Shown here: positions 1-9,522 of the stretch, piece after piece
Layout: each line of letters opens with the position of its first letter
How positions within the stretch are numbered: the first letter of the stretch is position 1
NCBI GenBank assembly: GCA_000027065.2
Contig: FN543093.2
Span: forward strand, 62,001-126,000
Direction: 5' to 3'
Length of the DNA stretch: 64,000 nt
DNA from: Cronobacter turicensis z3032
GTDB taxonomy: Bacteria; Pseudomonadota; Gammaproteobacteria; Enterobacterales; Enterobacteriaceae
Notes under the pieces: generated by a model
What the model was told of the DNA's origin: nothing
The model's database searches: none
Seen by the model: only the letters and a program-made list of their open reading frames with translations
Translations under genes and position numbers: made by a program

Positions 1-1
1 T

Positions 2-388
2 GGCGTCACGCTCACCCACCGCCACGCGGTGATCCCGCCAAAAGAGTTCGAGCCTGTTAACGAAGAGTACCGCGCGATGTACCCGGCGTCGGTCATGACC
101 CGCCCTGATTTCGGCGGCAAAGTCGTTCGTCAACTGGAAACCGGCAAAACCTATAACGTACTGGGCCAGGTTGAAGACCATTGGCTGGCGCTGGCCGATC
201 AGGGTGAAGAGCAACTGATTGGTTATGTTCCGCTGCGCGCGGCAGTGAAAAGCGATCTTTATGACGCGACCGTCAGTAAACAGATCCCGAAACTGCGCCG
301 TAAAGCAGCCAAAGCCAACTGCGTAACGGTGGATGGCAATAGCAAAGCCTGTAAAAACACCAAAAGCGGAACCTGGGTTATTGATTAA
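2..388 (+). CDS. SH3-like domain protein, C-terminal part (5' end outside window)
   Basis: The frame is open from base 2 with no stop, so the gene starts upstream of the window; the GTG at 29 need not be the start. About 128 residues are visible. They include a segment reading roughly V-R-x-L-E-T-G-K-T-Y-x-V-L-G, followed by W-L-A-L and G-Y-V-P-L, the usual pattern of a bacterial SH3-like fold that ends in a G-Y-V strand. A basic, Cys-containing tail (K-A-N-C and K-A-C-K) follows. It ends 24 bp before tssJ on the same strand, so it is probably co-transcribed with the T6SS genes. Its function is unknown; it could be the cell-wall-binding end of a larger T6SS-associated protein. Confidence 0.55.
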   Translation, partial: GVTLTHRHAVIPPKEFEPVNEEYRAMYPASVMTRPDFGGKVVRQLETGKTYNVLGQVEDHWLALADQGEEQLIGYVPLRAAVKSDLYDATVSKQIPKLRRKAAKANCVTVDGNSKACKNTKSGTWVID

Positions 389-412
389 TCCTGATTCAAT
401 GAGCCACACCTC

Positions 413-919
413 ATGAAAAACCGTACCGTTTTACGCCAGGGCTTCCTGGCGTTTTTGATTGCCGCTCTCACCTTACTGAGCGGCTGCTTATCGTCTTCAC
501 GCAGCGTTCCTTCCCAGTACAGCCTGCATTTTCAGGCTCACCCGCAAATTAATAATTCCGCCCCGCTGAAAGTCCGGGTGCTGCTTTTGAAATCCGATGC
601 CGACTTTATGTCTGCCGATTTCTTTTCGCTGCAAAACAATGCTCAGACCGTGCTGGGAGCGAACCTGCTCAACAGCGACGAGTTCTTCCTGATGCCAGGC
701 CAGCTGGATAAAACCCTCAGCGGCCAGAGCTCGCTTGACGCGCGCTACATCGGCGTGATGGCGGAATATCAGGCGCTGGACGGCAAGAAGTGGCGAATCT
801 CGCTCCCGCTCCCCGCACCCACGGACTCCAGTATTTACAAATTCTGGAAATGGTCATCCGACGAACTTGAGGCGAAAGTGTTTCTTGACGTCAACGGGAT
901 CCGCGTCATCAACGAATAA
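413..919 (+). CDS. tssJ: TssJ (SciN/VasD) outer-membrane lipoprotein
   Basis: TssJ is the outer-membrane lipoprotein of the T6SS membrane complex and binds the periplasmic part of TssM. The 168-residue product begins with a lipoprotein signal: basic start, hydrophobic stretch at about residues 11-22, then L-L-S-G-C with the lipidated cysteine at 25, followed by serines. The mature domain contains the typical L-K-V-R-V-L-L-L-K strand and F-F-L-M-P-G-Q region of SciN proteins. It lies directly upstream of tssK, tssL and tssM, the usual order. The ATG at 413 gives the full signal peptide. Confidence 0.93.
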   Translation: MKNRTVLRQGFLAFLIAALTLLSGCLSSSRSVPSQYSLHFQAHPQINNSAPLKVRVLLLKSDADFMSADFFSLQNNAQTVLGANLLNSDEFFLMPGQLDKTLSGQSSLDARYIGVMAEYQALDGKKWRISLPLPAPTDSSIYKFWKWSSDELEAKVFLDVNGIRVINE

Positions 920-943
920 TCAGCGCCCTTACAGGACACCAGT

Positions 944-2287
944 ATGAACAAAGCAGAAAAAGTGGTCTGGACCGAAGGGATGTTCCTGCGTCCGCACCAC
1001 TTCCAGCGTGCGGAAAGTTTCCTGCAACATCACATCCGCGAATGGGGTTCGTTGCAGCGTCCGTATCTCTGGGGATTTCTCGATCTGGAATTTGACGAGG
1101 CGATGCTGCGTCAGGGACGCGTGGCGCTGAGCTACGCCAGCGGTCTGCTGCCGGACGGCACGCCGTTCTCTTTCCGCGACGCCCGCCACGGCCCGGCGCC
1201 GCTCGCCATCCCCGATAACCTCACGCACGAGCGCGTGGTGCTGGCGTTGCCCGCCCGCCGCGCCGGACGCGAAGAAGTGATTTTCAGCGAGGCGGCCGAT
1301 TCGCTCGCCCGCTACGCCACCTTTGAAGAAGAGGTGGAAGACGACAACGCGCTGGCGGTCGGCGCGGCGACGGTGCAGTTTGGCCGCCTGCGTCTCAAGC
1401 TGATGCTGGAGAGCGAACTGACCGCCGAGTGGACCGCCATTGGCGTCGCGCAGGTCATTGAAAAGCGCAACGACAACCAGGTGCGTCTCGACACCAGCTA
1501 CATTCCGCCGATGCTTAACGCCATCAACAGCGGGCCGCTCTACAGCATGCTCAACGATCTGCATGGCCTGCTCGGCCAGCGCAGCCAGCAAATCAGCCAG
1601 CGCTTGCGCCAGCCGGGCCGGTTTAACACCTCCGAGATGGTGGAGTTCATGCTGCTGTCGCTGATTAACCATCATCTGGGCCACGTCACGCATTTAAAAA
1701 CGCTGCCGTTGCTGCACCCGGAAACCCTCTGGCGCGACTGGCTGGCGTTCGCCTGCGAGCTCACCACCTGGACGGCGCAGCGCGCGCCGGATGCGACGCT
1801 GCCGGTTTACGACCATGACAACCTGGCGGGCTGCTTTGGCAAACTGACGCTGATGCTGCGCCAGGGCCTGTCGCTGGTGATGGAAGAGAGCGCCATTCAG
1901 CTGCCGCTCACCGAGCGTTCACACGGGCTCAACGTCGCCACCGTGCCGGAAAGCAACATGGTGCGCGAGTTCGGTTTCGTGCTGGCGGTCAAAGCCAACG
2001 TGCCGGGCGAGGCGCTGCAAACGCACTTCCCGGCGCAGATGAAAGTCGCGCCGGTCACCAAAATTCGCGATCTGGTGCAGCTGCAACTGCCGGGTATGGT
2101 GCTGCGCGCCATGCCGGTTGCGCCGCCGCAGATCCCGTGGCATGCCGGCTACAGCTATTTCGAACTGGAAAAGGGCGGCGAACTCTGGAAAGAGATGGAA
2201 AAATCCGGCGCGTTCGCGCTGCATCTCGCCGGTGAATTCCCGGGCCTTGATATGGAGTTTTGGGCCATTCGCAGTACGAATGAATAA
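944..2287 (+). CDS. tssK: TssK (VasE/ImpJ) baseplate connector
   Basis: TssK is a cytoplasmic trimer that links the phage-like baseplate (TssE/F/G) to the membrane complex through TssL and TssM. The 447-residue product has the normal family length. It opens with V-V-W-T-E-G-M-F-L-R-P-H-H-F-Q, the N-terminal signature of the ImpJ/VasE family. The C-terminal part (P-G-Y-S-Y-F-E-L-E and F-W-A-I-R) is also typical. It starts 24 bp after tssJ, with an AGGA-type ribosome-binding site near 932, and is followed 17 bp later by tssL. Confidence 0.95.
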   Translation: MNKAEKVVWTEGMFLRPHHFQRAESFLQHHIREWGSLQRPYLWGFLDLEFDEAMLRQGRVALSYASGLLPDGTPFSFRDARHGPAPLAIPDNLTHERVVLALPARRAGREEVIFSEAADSLARYATFEEEVEDDNALAVGAATVQFGRLRLKLMLESELTAEWTAIGVAQVIEKRNDNQVRLDTSYIPPMLNAINSGPLYSMLNDLHGLLGQRSQQISQRLRQPGRFNTSEMVEFMLLSLINHHLGHVTHLKTLPLLHPETLWRDWLAFACELTTWTAQRAPDATLPVYDHDNLAGCFGKLTLMLRQGLSLVMEESAIQLPLTERSHGLNVATVPESNMVREFGFVLAVKANVPGEALQTHFPAQMKVAPVTKIRDLVQLQLPGMVLRAMPVAPPQIPWHAGYSYFELEKGGELWKEMEKSGAFALHLAGEFPGLDMEFWAIRSTNE

Positions 2288-2304
2288 CACGACGAGCGCT
2301 CACT

Positions 2305-3540
2305 ATGGAACCACAAGCCACCGGCAGCGATGCCATTCTTTCCGGCGCCAGCAGTAACAATCCGCTGGTCGCGGCGGCCAACCCGCTGCTTAACGCGATC
2401 CCGCAGATTCGTCATTCTGTTTCGCATGAAGATCAGGCCGGGCTGCGCCAGCGTCTGATCGATGAGATCCGCCGCTTTGAAGTGCGCTGCCAGCAGGCGG
2501 CGCTGCCTTACGAAGTGATCGTCGGCGCGCGCTACTGCCTGTGTACGGCGCTCGATGAAGCGGCAGCGCTCACGCCGTGGGGTAGCCGTGGCGTCTGGTC
2601 CGGCAGTGGTCTGCTGGTGACGTTCCACAACGAAACCTGGGGCGGCGAGAAATTCTTCCAGCTCCTGGCGCGGCTGTCGCAAAACCCGCGCGAGCACATC
2701 TTTCTGCTGGAGATGATCAACTACTGCCTGCTGCTCGGCTTCGAAGGGCGCTATCGCGTCATGGACAACGGCCGCACGCAGCTTGAAACCATCAAACAGC
2801 GCCTGTGGCAGATGATTCGCAGCGTGCGCGGCAGCTACCCGCCGCCGCTCTCGCCGCATCCGGAAGATCAACCGGTGCTGCGCAAGCTCTGGCGTCCTGT
2901 GGTGCCGCTGTGGGCCTGCGTGGCGCTGGCCGGTTTCCTGGCATGTCTGTTCTTTATCATTCTTAACTGGCGGCTTGGCGATAACACCAGCCCGGTGCTG
3001 GCGAAGATTTACCAGACGCCGCTGCCGGAAGTCACCGTTCAACAGCCCGCGCGAGAAGTGGCGCCAGTGCTTAACCTGCGCGGTTTCCTGCGTCCGGAAA
3101 TTGAAGCGGGCCTGGTGGCGGTGCGCGACGAAGCCGATCGCAGCGTGGTGATTCTGAAAGGCGACGGTCTGTTCGCGTCCGCCTCGACCGTGGTGCGTGA
3201 CCGTTATGAACCGGTTATCGACCGCGTGGCGCAGGCGATGAACAACGTCAGCGGCAAAATCCTCGTGGTGGGCTACAGCGACAACGTGCCTATCCGCAGC
3301 GCGCGTTTCGCTTCTAACTACGAGCTGTCGCTCTCGCGCGCCGAATCGGTACAGAAAATGCTCCAGGCGCACCTCGCCGACCCGAGCCGCGTCAGAGCGC
3401 AGGGCCGTGGCGAGATGGACCCTATCGCTCCGAACAATACGCCGGAAAACCGCGCCCGCAACCGCCGTGTAGAGATAACTCTGCTGGTGTCGCCGGATAA
3501 CACTCTGGCCGAGCTGAACGGATTGCCGCAAGGAAACTAA
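2305..3540 (+). CDS. tssL: TssL (DotU/IcmH) with C-terminal OmpA peptidoglycan-binding domain
   Basis: TssL is the inner-membrane partner of TssM and TssK. The 411-residue product has three parts: a cytoplasmic DotU domain (about residues 1-190, including R-Y-C-L-C-T-A-L-D-E and F-Y/F-x-L-L-x-R-L patterns), one membrane segment at about 203-222, and a periplasmic OmpA-like domain (about 275-405, with N-Y-E-L-S-L-S-R-A near 337 and N-R-R-V-E-I-T near the end). This is the extended TssL type, in which peptidoglycan anchoring is part of TssL itself. The gene ends 2 bp before tssM, suggesting translational coupling. Confidence 0.95.
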   Translation: MEPQATGSDAILSGASSNNPLVAAANPLLNAIPQIRHSVSHEDQAGLRQRLIDEIRRFEVRCQQAALPYEVIVGARYCLCTALDEAAALTPWGSRGVWSGSGLLVTFHNETWGGEKFFQLLARLSQNPREHIFLLEMINYCLLLGFEGRYRVMDNGRTQLETIKQRLWQMIRSVRGSYPPPLSPHPEDQPVLRKLWRPVVPLWACVALAGFLACLFFIILNWRLGDNTSPVLAKIYQTPLPEVTVQQPAREVAPVLNLRGFLRPEIEAGLVAVRDEADRSVVILKGDGLFASASTVVRDRYEPVIDRVAQAMNNVSGKILVVGYSDNVPIRSARFASNYELSLSRAESVQKMLQAHLADPSRVRAQGRGEMDPIAPNNTPENRARNRRVEITLLVSPDNTLAELNGLPQGN

Positions 3541-3542
3541 GG

Positions 3543-6500
3543 ATGCTGAATATTCTCCTTTCAATAGTGACCAACCGCATCTTGTGGGGGTTCATGGGCG
3601 TTACCGCGCTGTCTGCGGTCGTCTGGATGATAGGGCCCCTGCTGTCTATCGTCGACAGCCGCCCGCTGGAGTCGGAAACCAACCGTATCATCAGCATTGC
3701 GCTTATCTACCTGATTTGGGTGCATAGCCACATCGTGCCGCGGCTTTACAACGCCTGGCTGAACCGCAAGCTGATGGACAAACTCAACGAGGGCAAGCCG
3801 GCGGAAGAGGGCGGCGACTTCAAGCGCCTCGGCAATGACGATCAGGTGCTGGCGGACCGTTTCGACGAAGCCGCGCAGATCCTCAAAAAAGCGCACTTCA
3901 ATGCCCCAGGCCAGCGCGGCCAGTGGACGCAGCGCTTCAGCACGCAGTATCTCTATCAGCTTCCCTGGTATGTGATTATCGGCGCGCCGGGCTCCGGTAA
4001 AACGACGGCGCTGGTTAACTCCGGCCTGCAATTCCCGCTGGCGGATCGCTTTGGCAAAACCGCGCTGCGCGGCATTGGCGGCACCCGCAACTGCGACTGG
4101 TGGTTCACCAACGAAGCGGTGCTGCTGGATACCGCCGGGCGTTACACCACGCAGGAGAGCGAACAGGCGCAGGACGCCGGTGAATGGCTGAGCTTTGTCG
4201 ATCTGCTGCGTAAATACCGCCGCCGCCAGCCGATTAACGGCGTGATCATCACCATCAGCGTCTCTGACCTGCTGACCCAGTCCCCGGAAGCGACGCAACA
4301 GCAGGCCGTTAACCTGCGCCAGCGTCTTGGCGAGCTGCATGAGCAGCTCGGTATCCGCTTCCCGGTCTATGTGCTGGTCACCAAAGCCGACCTGCTGAAA
4401 GGCTTTCGTTCTTACTTCGGGCGCTTCGATAAAGCGCAGCGCGACCAGATCTGGGGCTTCACGTTCCCGTGGGATCGCTCAAAACAGGCCGATTTCGACC
4501 TTTTAGGCGCGTTTACTCAGGAATTCGCGCTGCTCCAGCAGCGTCTGGACGCGGGCCTGCCGGATACCCTGCTCGCGGAGAGCGACCCGAAAGCGCGCGC
4601 CGAGTGTTATCTGTTCCCGCAGGAGTTTGCGGCGCTGCGTCCGCTGCTCGCGGATTACCTCAGTACCGTTTTCGCCCGTTCCAACTTTGAAACCGAATTC
4701 TCGCCGCGCGGGATTTATCTCGCGAGCGGCACCCAGGAAGGGCTGCCGTTCGACCGCGTGATGGGCGAACTCAACCGCGCGCTGTCGTTGCCGTCAGGCG
4801 GCAAAGAGGGCGACAACTGGGATTCGGTCAGCAAAGAGGCGCCTATCCCCGGCGGCAAAGGACAGAGCTTCTTTATTAAAAACCTGCTCCAGAACGTGAT
4901 TTTCCAGGAAGCGGGCATCGCCGGGCAAAACCGCTGGTGGGAGCTGCGCAACCGCGCGGTGCTGTGGTCTGGCTACGCGGCGCTGGTAGCGCTGTTACTG
5001 GTGCTGGGCGGCCTGTGGCTTACGAGCTATGGCAATAACAAAGACTACCTGGCGGAAGTGGAAGGGAAAGTGCCGGGCGTCGAGCGCCAGAGCAAAGCGC
5101 TGCAAACCACCACCGGGCGCGATCTCTTCAGTATGCTGCCGTTCTTTAACAGCCTGGTGGAGCTGCCGAAGAGTAAAGCGTTTGACCTGAACTCGCCGCC
5201 GGTGACGTATCGCATGGGGCTTTATCGCGGCGATGACGTCAACGACGCCTCGCAGGCGCTCTACCAGAAAGCGCTCCAGGAGATGCTGATGCCCGCCGTG
5301 GCGCAGCTCATCACCGGCTGGGTGCGCAACGACAACGGCAGCGACGTGGAATACAGCTACGAAGCGCTGAAGGCGTACCAGATGCTGTACCAGCCGAAGC
5401 ACTACGACGGCAAATTCCTGCACTCCTGGGTGATGCTCAATCTTGAGCGTAACCTGCCGCAGAACGTCACCCAGGCGCAGCTTAACCAGCTCGAATGGCA
5501 CCTGACGCAACTGCTGGAGCCGCAAATCCAGACCTCGCCGTATGCCAAAGATGAGTCGCTGATTAGCCGCCAGCAGGCGATGATCAACCAGAAGCCGCTG
5601 TCGCTGCGCGTGTATGGCCGCCTCAAACGGTTGCTGGAGCGCGATGAAAATTTAAAGCCGGTGTCGCTCGCCACGCTTGGCGGCCCGCAGAGCGAGCTGG
5701 TCTTTTCGCGTAAAAGCGGCAAGCCGGTCAGCGACGGCGTGCCGGGGCTCTACACCCCGAAAGGTTACTGGGAAAGCTTCAACGGCCAGATTGATAACGT
5801 CACGGCTTCGCTGCATGACGACGATGCCTGGGTGCTGGGACTGACCACCGCGCAGGAAGATAAAACGCAGACGGACAACGCGGTGCGCCAGCTCTATATG
5901 CGCGACTTTATCAGCCAGTGGGACAGCTACCTGGCGGATATTCAGCTTAACAACAGCGCCGATCTGAACCAGCGCATCAACACGGCCCGCGTGCTCTCCA
6001 GCAGCAACTCGCCGCTGCGCCGTCTGGTGATGAACTTAAGCCAGGTGCTGACGCTCTCCCGCGCCGAGCCGCAGGCGGGCGAAGCGCAGGCGAAAGAGCA
6101 GGGCAACCGCGCGACCCGCACCCTGGAAGCGCTGTTCAGCGACCGCGAAAGCGGGGCGACCACGGCCGCCGCCGCGCCGCAGACGCCGGAACAAGTGGTG
6201 ACCGATCACTACGCGCCTATCATCGAACTGGCGCAGCCGCTGGAGAAAGGCGGCAAAGCTATCGTGTTTGATGACTTCATCAAACAAATCGATGAACTCT
6301 ACCGTTACCTGACCGCCGTGCAGGATGCCGCTAACAGCGGTATGCCGCCGCCGGGGGGCGAGGCGATCAGCCGCTTACAGGCGAGCGCCGGGCGTCTGCC
6401 GGGCGGGTTGCAAAATATGTTCAGCCGCATGGCGGTCGGGGCGAGCAGCGACACCCAGCAGCGTGAGCTGGAAAACGTCCGTAAGCGTATCAGCGTGGAA

Positions 6501-7160
6501 GTCGGCAGCTTCTGCCGCCAGGCGATCGCGGGCCGTTATCCGCTGGTGCGCTCCGCCAGCAGCGAAGTGACGCCGGACGATCTGGCGCGCATGTTCGCGC
6601 CGGGCACCGGGCTGATGGACAGTTTCTTTCGCGATAACCTGACTAACAAAGTCGACACCACCCAGCAGCGCTGGCGCTTTACGCCAGGCATCGACGGCAA
6701 AACGCTGCCTGGCAGCGAAGGGGTGCTGCGTCCGTTCCAGCAGGCGCAATATATTCGCGACGCGTTCTTCGCCAACGGCGCGACCACGCCGTCTTATCGC
6801 GTGACGGTGCGCACCGTGCGGATGGATAACGACATCCTGACGCTGTCGCTCGACGTTGACGGTCAGCTTCTGCGTTACAGCCACGGCCCGCAGGCGGTCC
6901 AGCTGATGAGCTGGCCGGGCAGCGGCGGCACGAATCAGGTGCGTATGCAGCTCGGGCTTGCCAACGGCACCACCTCGACGCTGGTGACCAACGGCGCGTG
7001 GGCGCTGAACCGCTTTTTCGATCGCGCCCGCATTGCGCCGGGTGCAGGAAGCCTGAGCCGCCAGGCGACGTTTTCGGTTGACGGACATAGCGTGACGCTG
7101 GAATTCACGCCGAACAGTATCCGCAACCCATTCCAGCTCCCTGGCTTCGCATGCCCTTAA
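3543..7160 (+). CDS. tssM: TssM (IcmF/VasK) inner-membrane channel protein
   Basis: TssM is the large inner-membrane protein that spans the periplasm to TssJ. The 1205-residue length is normal. Two membrane segments lie within the first ~65 residues and a third at about 472-495. The cytoplasmic NTPase-like domain between them carries a Walker A motif, G-A-P-G-S-G-K-T at about residues 147-154, followed by L-L-D-T-A-G-R, so this is a TssM with an intact P-loop. The long C-terminal part is periplasmic, with the IcmF-related and DUF1215-type regions. It starts 2 bp after tssL, and tagF follows 16 bp later. Confidence 0.96.
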   Translation: MLNILLSIVTNRILWGFMGVTALSAVVWMIGPLLSIVDSRPLESETNRIISIALIYLIWVHSHIVPRLYNAWLNRKLMDKLNEGKPAEEGGDFKRLGNDDQVLADRFDEAAQILKKAHFNAPGQRGQWTQRFSTQYLYQLPWYVIIGAPGSGKTTALVNSGLQFPLADRFGKTALRGIGGTRNCDWWFTNEAVLLDTAGRYTTQESEQAQDAGEWLSFVDLLRKYRRRQPINGVIITISVSDLLTQSPEATQQQAVNLRQRLGELHEQLGIRFPVYVLVTKADLLKGFRSYFGRFDKAQRDQIWGFTFPWDRSKQADFDLLGAFTQEFALLQQRLDAGLPDTLLAESDPKARAECYLFPQEFAALRPLLADYLSTVFARSNFETEFSPRGIYLASGTQEGLPFDRVMGELNRALSLPSGGKEGDNWDSVSKEAPIPGGKGQSFFIKNLLQNVIFQEAGIAGQNRWWELRNRAVLWSGYAALVALLLVLGGLWLTSYGNNKDYLAEVEGKVPGVERQSKALQTTTGRDLFSMLPFFNSLVELPKSKAFDLNSPPVTYRMGLYRGDDVNDASQALYQKALQEMLMPAVAQLITGWVRNDNGSDVEYSYEALKAYQMLYQPKHYDGKFLHSWVMLNLERNLPQNVTQAQLNQLEWHLTQLLEPQIQTSPYAKDESLISRQQAMINQKPLSLRVYGRLKRLLERDENLKPVSLATLGGPQSELVFSRKSGKPVSDGVPGLYTPKGYWESFNGQIDNVTASLHDDDAWVLGLTTAQEDKTQTDNAVRQLYMRDFISQWDSYLADIQLNNSADLNQRINTARVLSSSNSPLRRLVMNLSQVLTLSRAEPQAGEAQAKEQGNRATRTLEALFSDRESGATTAAAAPQTPEQVVTDHYAPIIELAQPLEKGGKAIVFDDFIKQIDELYRYLTAVQDAANSGMPPPGGEAISRLQASAGRLPGGLQNMFSRMAVGASSDTQQRELENVRKRISVEVGSFCRQAIAGRYPLVRSASSEVTPDDLARMFAPGTGLMDSFFRDNLTNKVDTTQQRWRFTPGIDGKTLPGSEGVLRPFQQAQYIRDAFFANGATTPSYRVTVRTVRMDNDILTLSLDVDGQLLRYSHGPQAVQLMSWPGSGGTNQVRMQLGLANGTTSTLVTNGAWALNRFFDRARIAPGAGSLSRQATFSVDGHSVTLEFTPNSIRNPFQLPGFACP

Positions 7161-7176
7161 CCGCAAGGAACGGATA

Positions 7177-7887
7177 ATGAGTCATTACCCTGCGATTAGC
7201 TGGTACGGGAAACTGCCCAGTGCCGGCGACTTTCTCCAGCGCCGTTTTCCCGATGCTCTGCAACGCCAGTGGTCACACTGGTTTCAGGTAGGGCTGCTGA
7301 ACTGGCAAAAAGAGGATGAACAGCGCGAGACGGGCAACCGGCAGTTTGCCAGCGCGCCGGTCTGGAATTTCGTGGTGCCGCCGATGCTCGGCAGTCAGCA
7401 GGTGCAGATGGGCTGCCTGATGCCAGGACGCGACAGCGTAGGGCGTCAGTATCCGCTCCTCGCGACGGTGGCGTTCAGCCCCGCCGAGTGGACGCCGCAG
7501 CATCTGGCGATGGCCGAAGACTGGTATCAGCAGCTCGGTCGCGTGCTGCATCACGCGGTGCGCAACGCCTTCTCCGCCGAACAGCTCGACCAGGCGGTGT
7601 TAGCAATTCCGTCGCCCGCGCTGCCGGCGCCCGAGAATCGCTCGGAAATTCTGGATGTGATTGGTTATCAGGAGACGCCAGTGACGCTGAGCTGGCGTCA
7701 GGCGGCAGAGTGCTTCGAACCGCAGCGTCAGACCAGCTTCTGGTGGACTAATCGCAGCGACGGCTATCCGCTCTACACGCATGTGCACAGCGGCAATTTT
7801 ACCGGGCAGCTCTTTTCGCTGTTGTTTGATCCGGCGGGCGGTGCGCGTCCGGGTCGCCACGGGCTCTACCCGCCCATGTTCGAATAA
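7177..7887 (+). CDS. tagF: TagF (SciT/ImpM) T6SS-associated protein
   Basis: The 236-residue product starts with a W-Y-G-K-L-P-S-A-G-D-F signature that is diagnostic of the ImpM/SciT/TagF family, followed by F-x-x-R-F-P. In other bacteria TagF acts as a post-translational repressor of T6SS assembly. That role is known for the family and is inferred here. The gene sits between tssM and tssA in the core operon, with the short spacing (16 bp and 9 bp) expected of co-transcription. The phosphatase and kinase genes further downstream point to the same regulatory layer. Confidence 0.9.
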   Translation: MSHYPAISWYGKLPSAGDFLQRRFPDALQRQWSHWFQVGLLNWQKEDEQRETGNRQFASAPVWNFVVPPMLGSQQVQMGCLMPGRDSVGRQYPLLATVAFSPAEWTPQHLAMAEDWYQQLGRVLHHAVRNAFSAEQLDQAVLAIPSPALPAPENRSEILDVIGYQETPVTLSWRQAAECFEPQRQTSFWWTNRSDGYPLYTHVHSGNFTGQLFSLLFDPAGGARPGRHGLYPPMFE

Positions 7888-7896
7888 GGCAGTTCG

Positions 7897-8919
7897 ATGG
7901 ATATTGAAACCCTTCTTACTCCGGTGAGCCCGGAGCAGCCGTGCGGCGAAAACCTGGAGTACGACGCCGATTACCAGGCGATGGAACAGGCAAGCCAGGG
8001 CAAGGCGGAACAGCAGTTCGGCGACACCATTATTCCGGCAGAGCCGGCGGACTGGACTAAAGTTGAAAAGCTGGCCCTGTCGCTGCTTGAGCGTACCAAA
8101 GATCTGCGCGTCATGCTGGCGCTGACTCACGCATGGGCCAAACGCCGCGGCCTGCCGGGCTATGCCGACGGGCTGCTGCTGATCCAGGAAGCGCTGACGC
8201 GCTACTGGGAGCCGCTCTATCCGTTGCTGGAAGAGTACGGCGAAAAAGATCCGTTCTACCGTATTAACGCGCTGGCGGGCCTTGGCGATAAATCCGCCCT
8301 GACCGGCACGCTGCGCACCGCCACGCTGCTGCGCAGCAACGGCGATGAAATTACGCTGCGCGACGCGCAGTCGTTGCTCGACAACAGCAAAAGCGAATGT
8401 CCGGGTTATCCGGGCGGTCGCCCGCGACTGGTGGATGAACTCGCGCGCGGCGATCAGCCGGGCATCGAGGCGATAGTCCAGATCCACACGCGGCTGGAAA
8501 CGATCCGCACCATTCTGGTTAACCACCTCGGTGAGAGCGGCGTGCCGGAGATGGAGCAGCTCCAGAAGCTGACCAGCATTGTGGCGCTGGCCTGCCAGAG
8601 CGGCGAACCCCAGGCGCCGCAGGATGTGCAAGACCCGCAGGCGCAGACCGATGACGCGCCTGCCGCCACGACGACCCGCGCCCCGGCGCGCGTGGTGGAA
8701 ACCGACTGGCGCAACGTGCAGTTACAAACGCGCGACGACGCCCAGTTAATGCTTGAGAAAGTGAAGCAATATTTTGCCCGGCATGAGCCGAGCCACCCCG
8801 CGCCGCTGATGATTGAGCGCGTGCAGCGACTGATTGAAATGAATTTCATGGATCTTATTCGCGACCTGGCGCCTGACAGCGTGCATCAGGTGGAAAACAT
8901 TATCGGACGCCGGGAATAA
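7897..8919 (+). CDS. tssA: TssA (ImpA N-terminal domain) assembly/cap protein
   Basis: TssA proteins bind the baseplate and the distal end of the growing sheath. The 340-residue product starts M-D-I-E-T-L-L-T-P-V-S-P-E-Q-P-C-G-E-N-L-E-Y-D, the classic ImpA_N start, and contains D-L-R-V-M-L-A-L-T-H-A-W and Y-W-E-P-L-Y-P. A Pro/Ala/Gln-rich linker lies at about residues 245-270. The short C-terminal domain ends with F-M-D-L-I-R-D-L-A-P-D. The modest length points to one of the short TssA subclasses rather than the ~500-residue type. It lies upstream of the sheath genes, separated by 75 bp. Confidence 0.92.
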   Translation: MDIETLLTPVSPEQPCGENLEYDADYQAMEQASQGKAEQQFGDTIIPAEPADWTKVEKLALSLLERTKDLRVMLALTHAWAKRRGLPGYADGLLLIQEALTRYWEPLYPLLEEYGEKDPFYRINALAGLGDKSALTGTLRTATLLRSNGDEITLRDAQSLLDNSKSECPGYPGGRPRLVDELARGDQPGIEAIVQIHTRLETIRTILVNHLGESGVPEMEQLQKLTSIVALACQSGEPQAPQDVQDPQAQTDDAPAATTTRAPARVVETDWRNVQLQTRDDAQLMLEKVKQYFARHEPSHPAPLMIERVQRLIEMNFMDLIRDLAPDSVHQVENIIGRRE

Positions 8920-8994
8920 CGGCGTTCCCCTTTACGGCGACAGGCATGAGGCCCGCCGCCCGAAATTCACCGCGCATCTTCGATGGAGAACATC

Positions 8995-9519
8995 ATGCCA
9001 ATGAGTAACAGTGGGCAGAAATTTATCGCCCGTAACCGCGCGCCGCGCGTGCAGATCGAGTACGACGTGGAAATCTACGGCGCGGAACGCAAAATTCAGC
9101 TTCCGTTTGTGATGGGCGTGTTTGCCGACCTGGTCGGGAAGCCGGTCGATCCGCAGCCTGCGGTGGACGAACGTAAATTCCTTGAGATTGATATCGATAA
9201 CTTCGACGAGCGTATGAAAGCGCTCAAGCCGCGCGTGGCGTTCCAGGTGGACAACACCCTGACCGGCGAAGGCAAACTGAATATCGATCTGACGTTCGAC
9301 AGCATGGACGACTTCCTGCCGGACGCCGTCGCGCGTAAGGTCGAGCCGCTGAACAAGCTGCTGGAAGCCCGTACTCAACTTTCTAACCTGCTGACCTACA
9401 TGGACGGTAAAAACGGCGCCGAAGAGCTTATCGCGAAAGTGCTTCAGGATCCGACGCTGCTCAAATCACTGAGCCAGATGCCGAAAAATGACGATGGCAC
9501 GAAAGGTAACGAGGAGTAA
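8995..9519 (+). CDS. tssB: TssB (VipA) contractile sheath small subunit
   Basis: TssB and TssC assemble into the contractile sheath. The protein has the typical S-G-Q-K-F-I-A-R-N-R-A-P-R-V-Q-I-E-Y-D-V-E start and an L-P-F-V-M-G-V-F-A-D-L patch. I chose the ATG at 8995 (174 residues) over the in-frame ATG at 8983, because TGGAGA at 8984-8989 is then placed 5 bases ahead of the start as a ribosome-binding site; the upstream ATG would overlap that site. tssC follows after 3 bp, which fits equimolar sheath synthesis. Confidence 0.95.
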   Translation: MPMSNSGQKFIARNRAPRVQIEYDVEIYGAERKIQLPFVMGVFADLVGKPVDPQPAVDERKFLEIDIDNFDERMKALKPRVAFQVDNTLTGEGKLNIDLTFDSMDDFLPDAVARKVEPLNKLLEARTQLSNLLTYMDGKNGAEELIAKVLQDPTLLKSLSQMPKNDDGTKGNEE

Positions 9520-9522
9520 TCG

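Noticed and set aside
929..1693. Long reverse-strand open frames over tssK, tssL, tssM, tssC and vgrG genes
   Set aside because: They lie antisense to clear T6SS genes in GC-rich DNA, have Arg/His/Ala/Gln-rich sequence without domains, and recur as mirror images of the repeated genes; they are composition artefacts.
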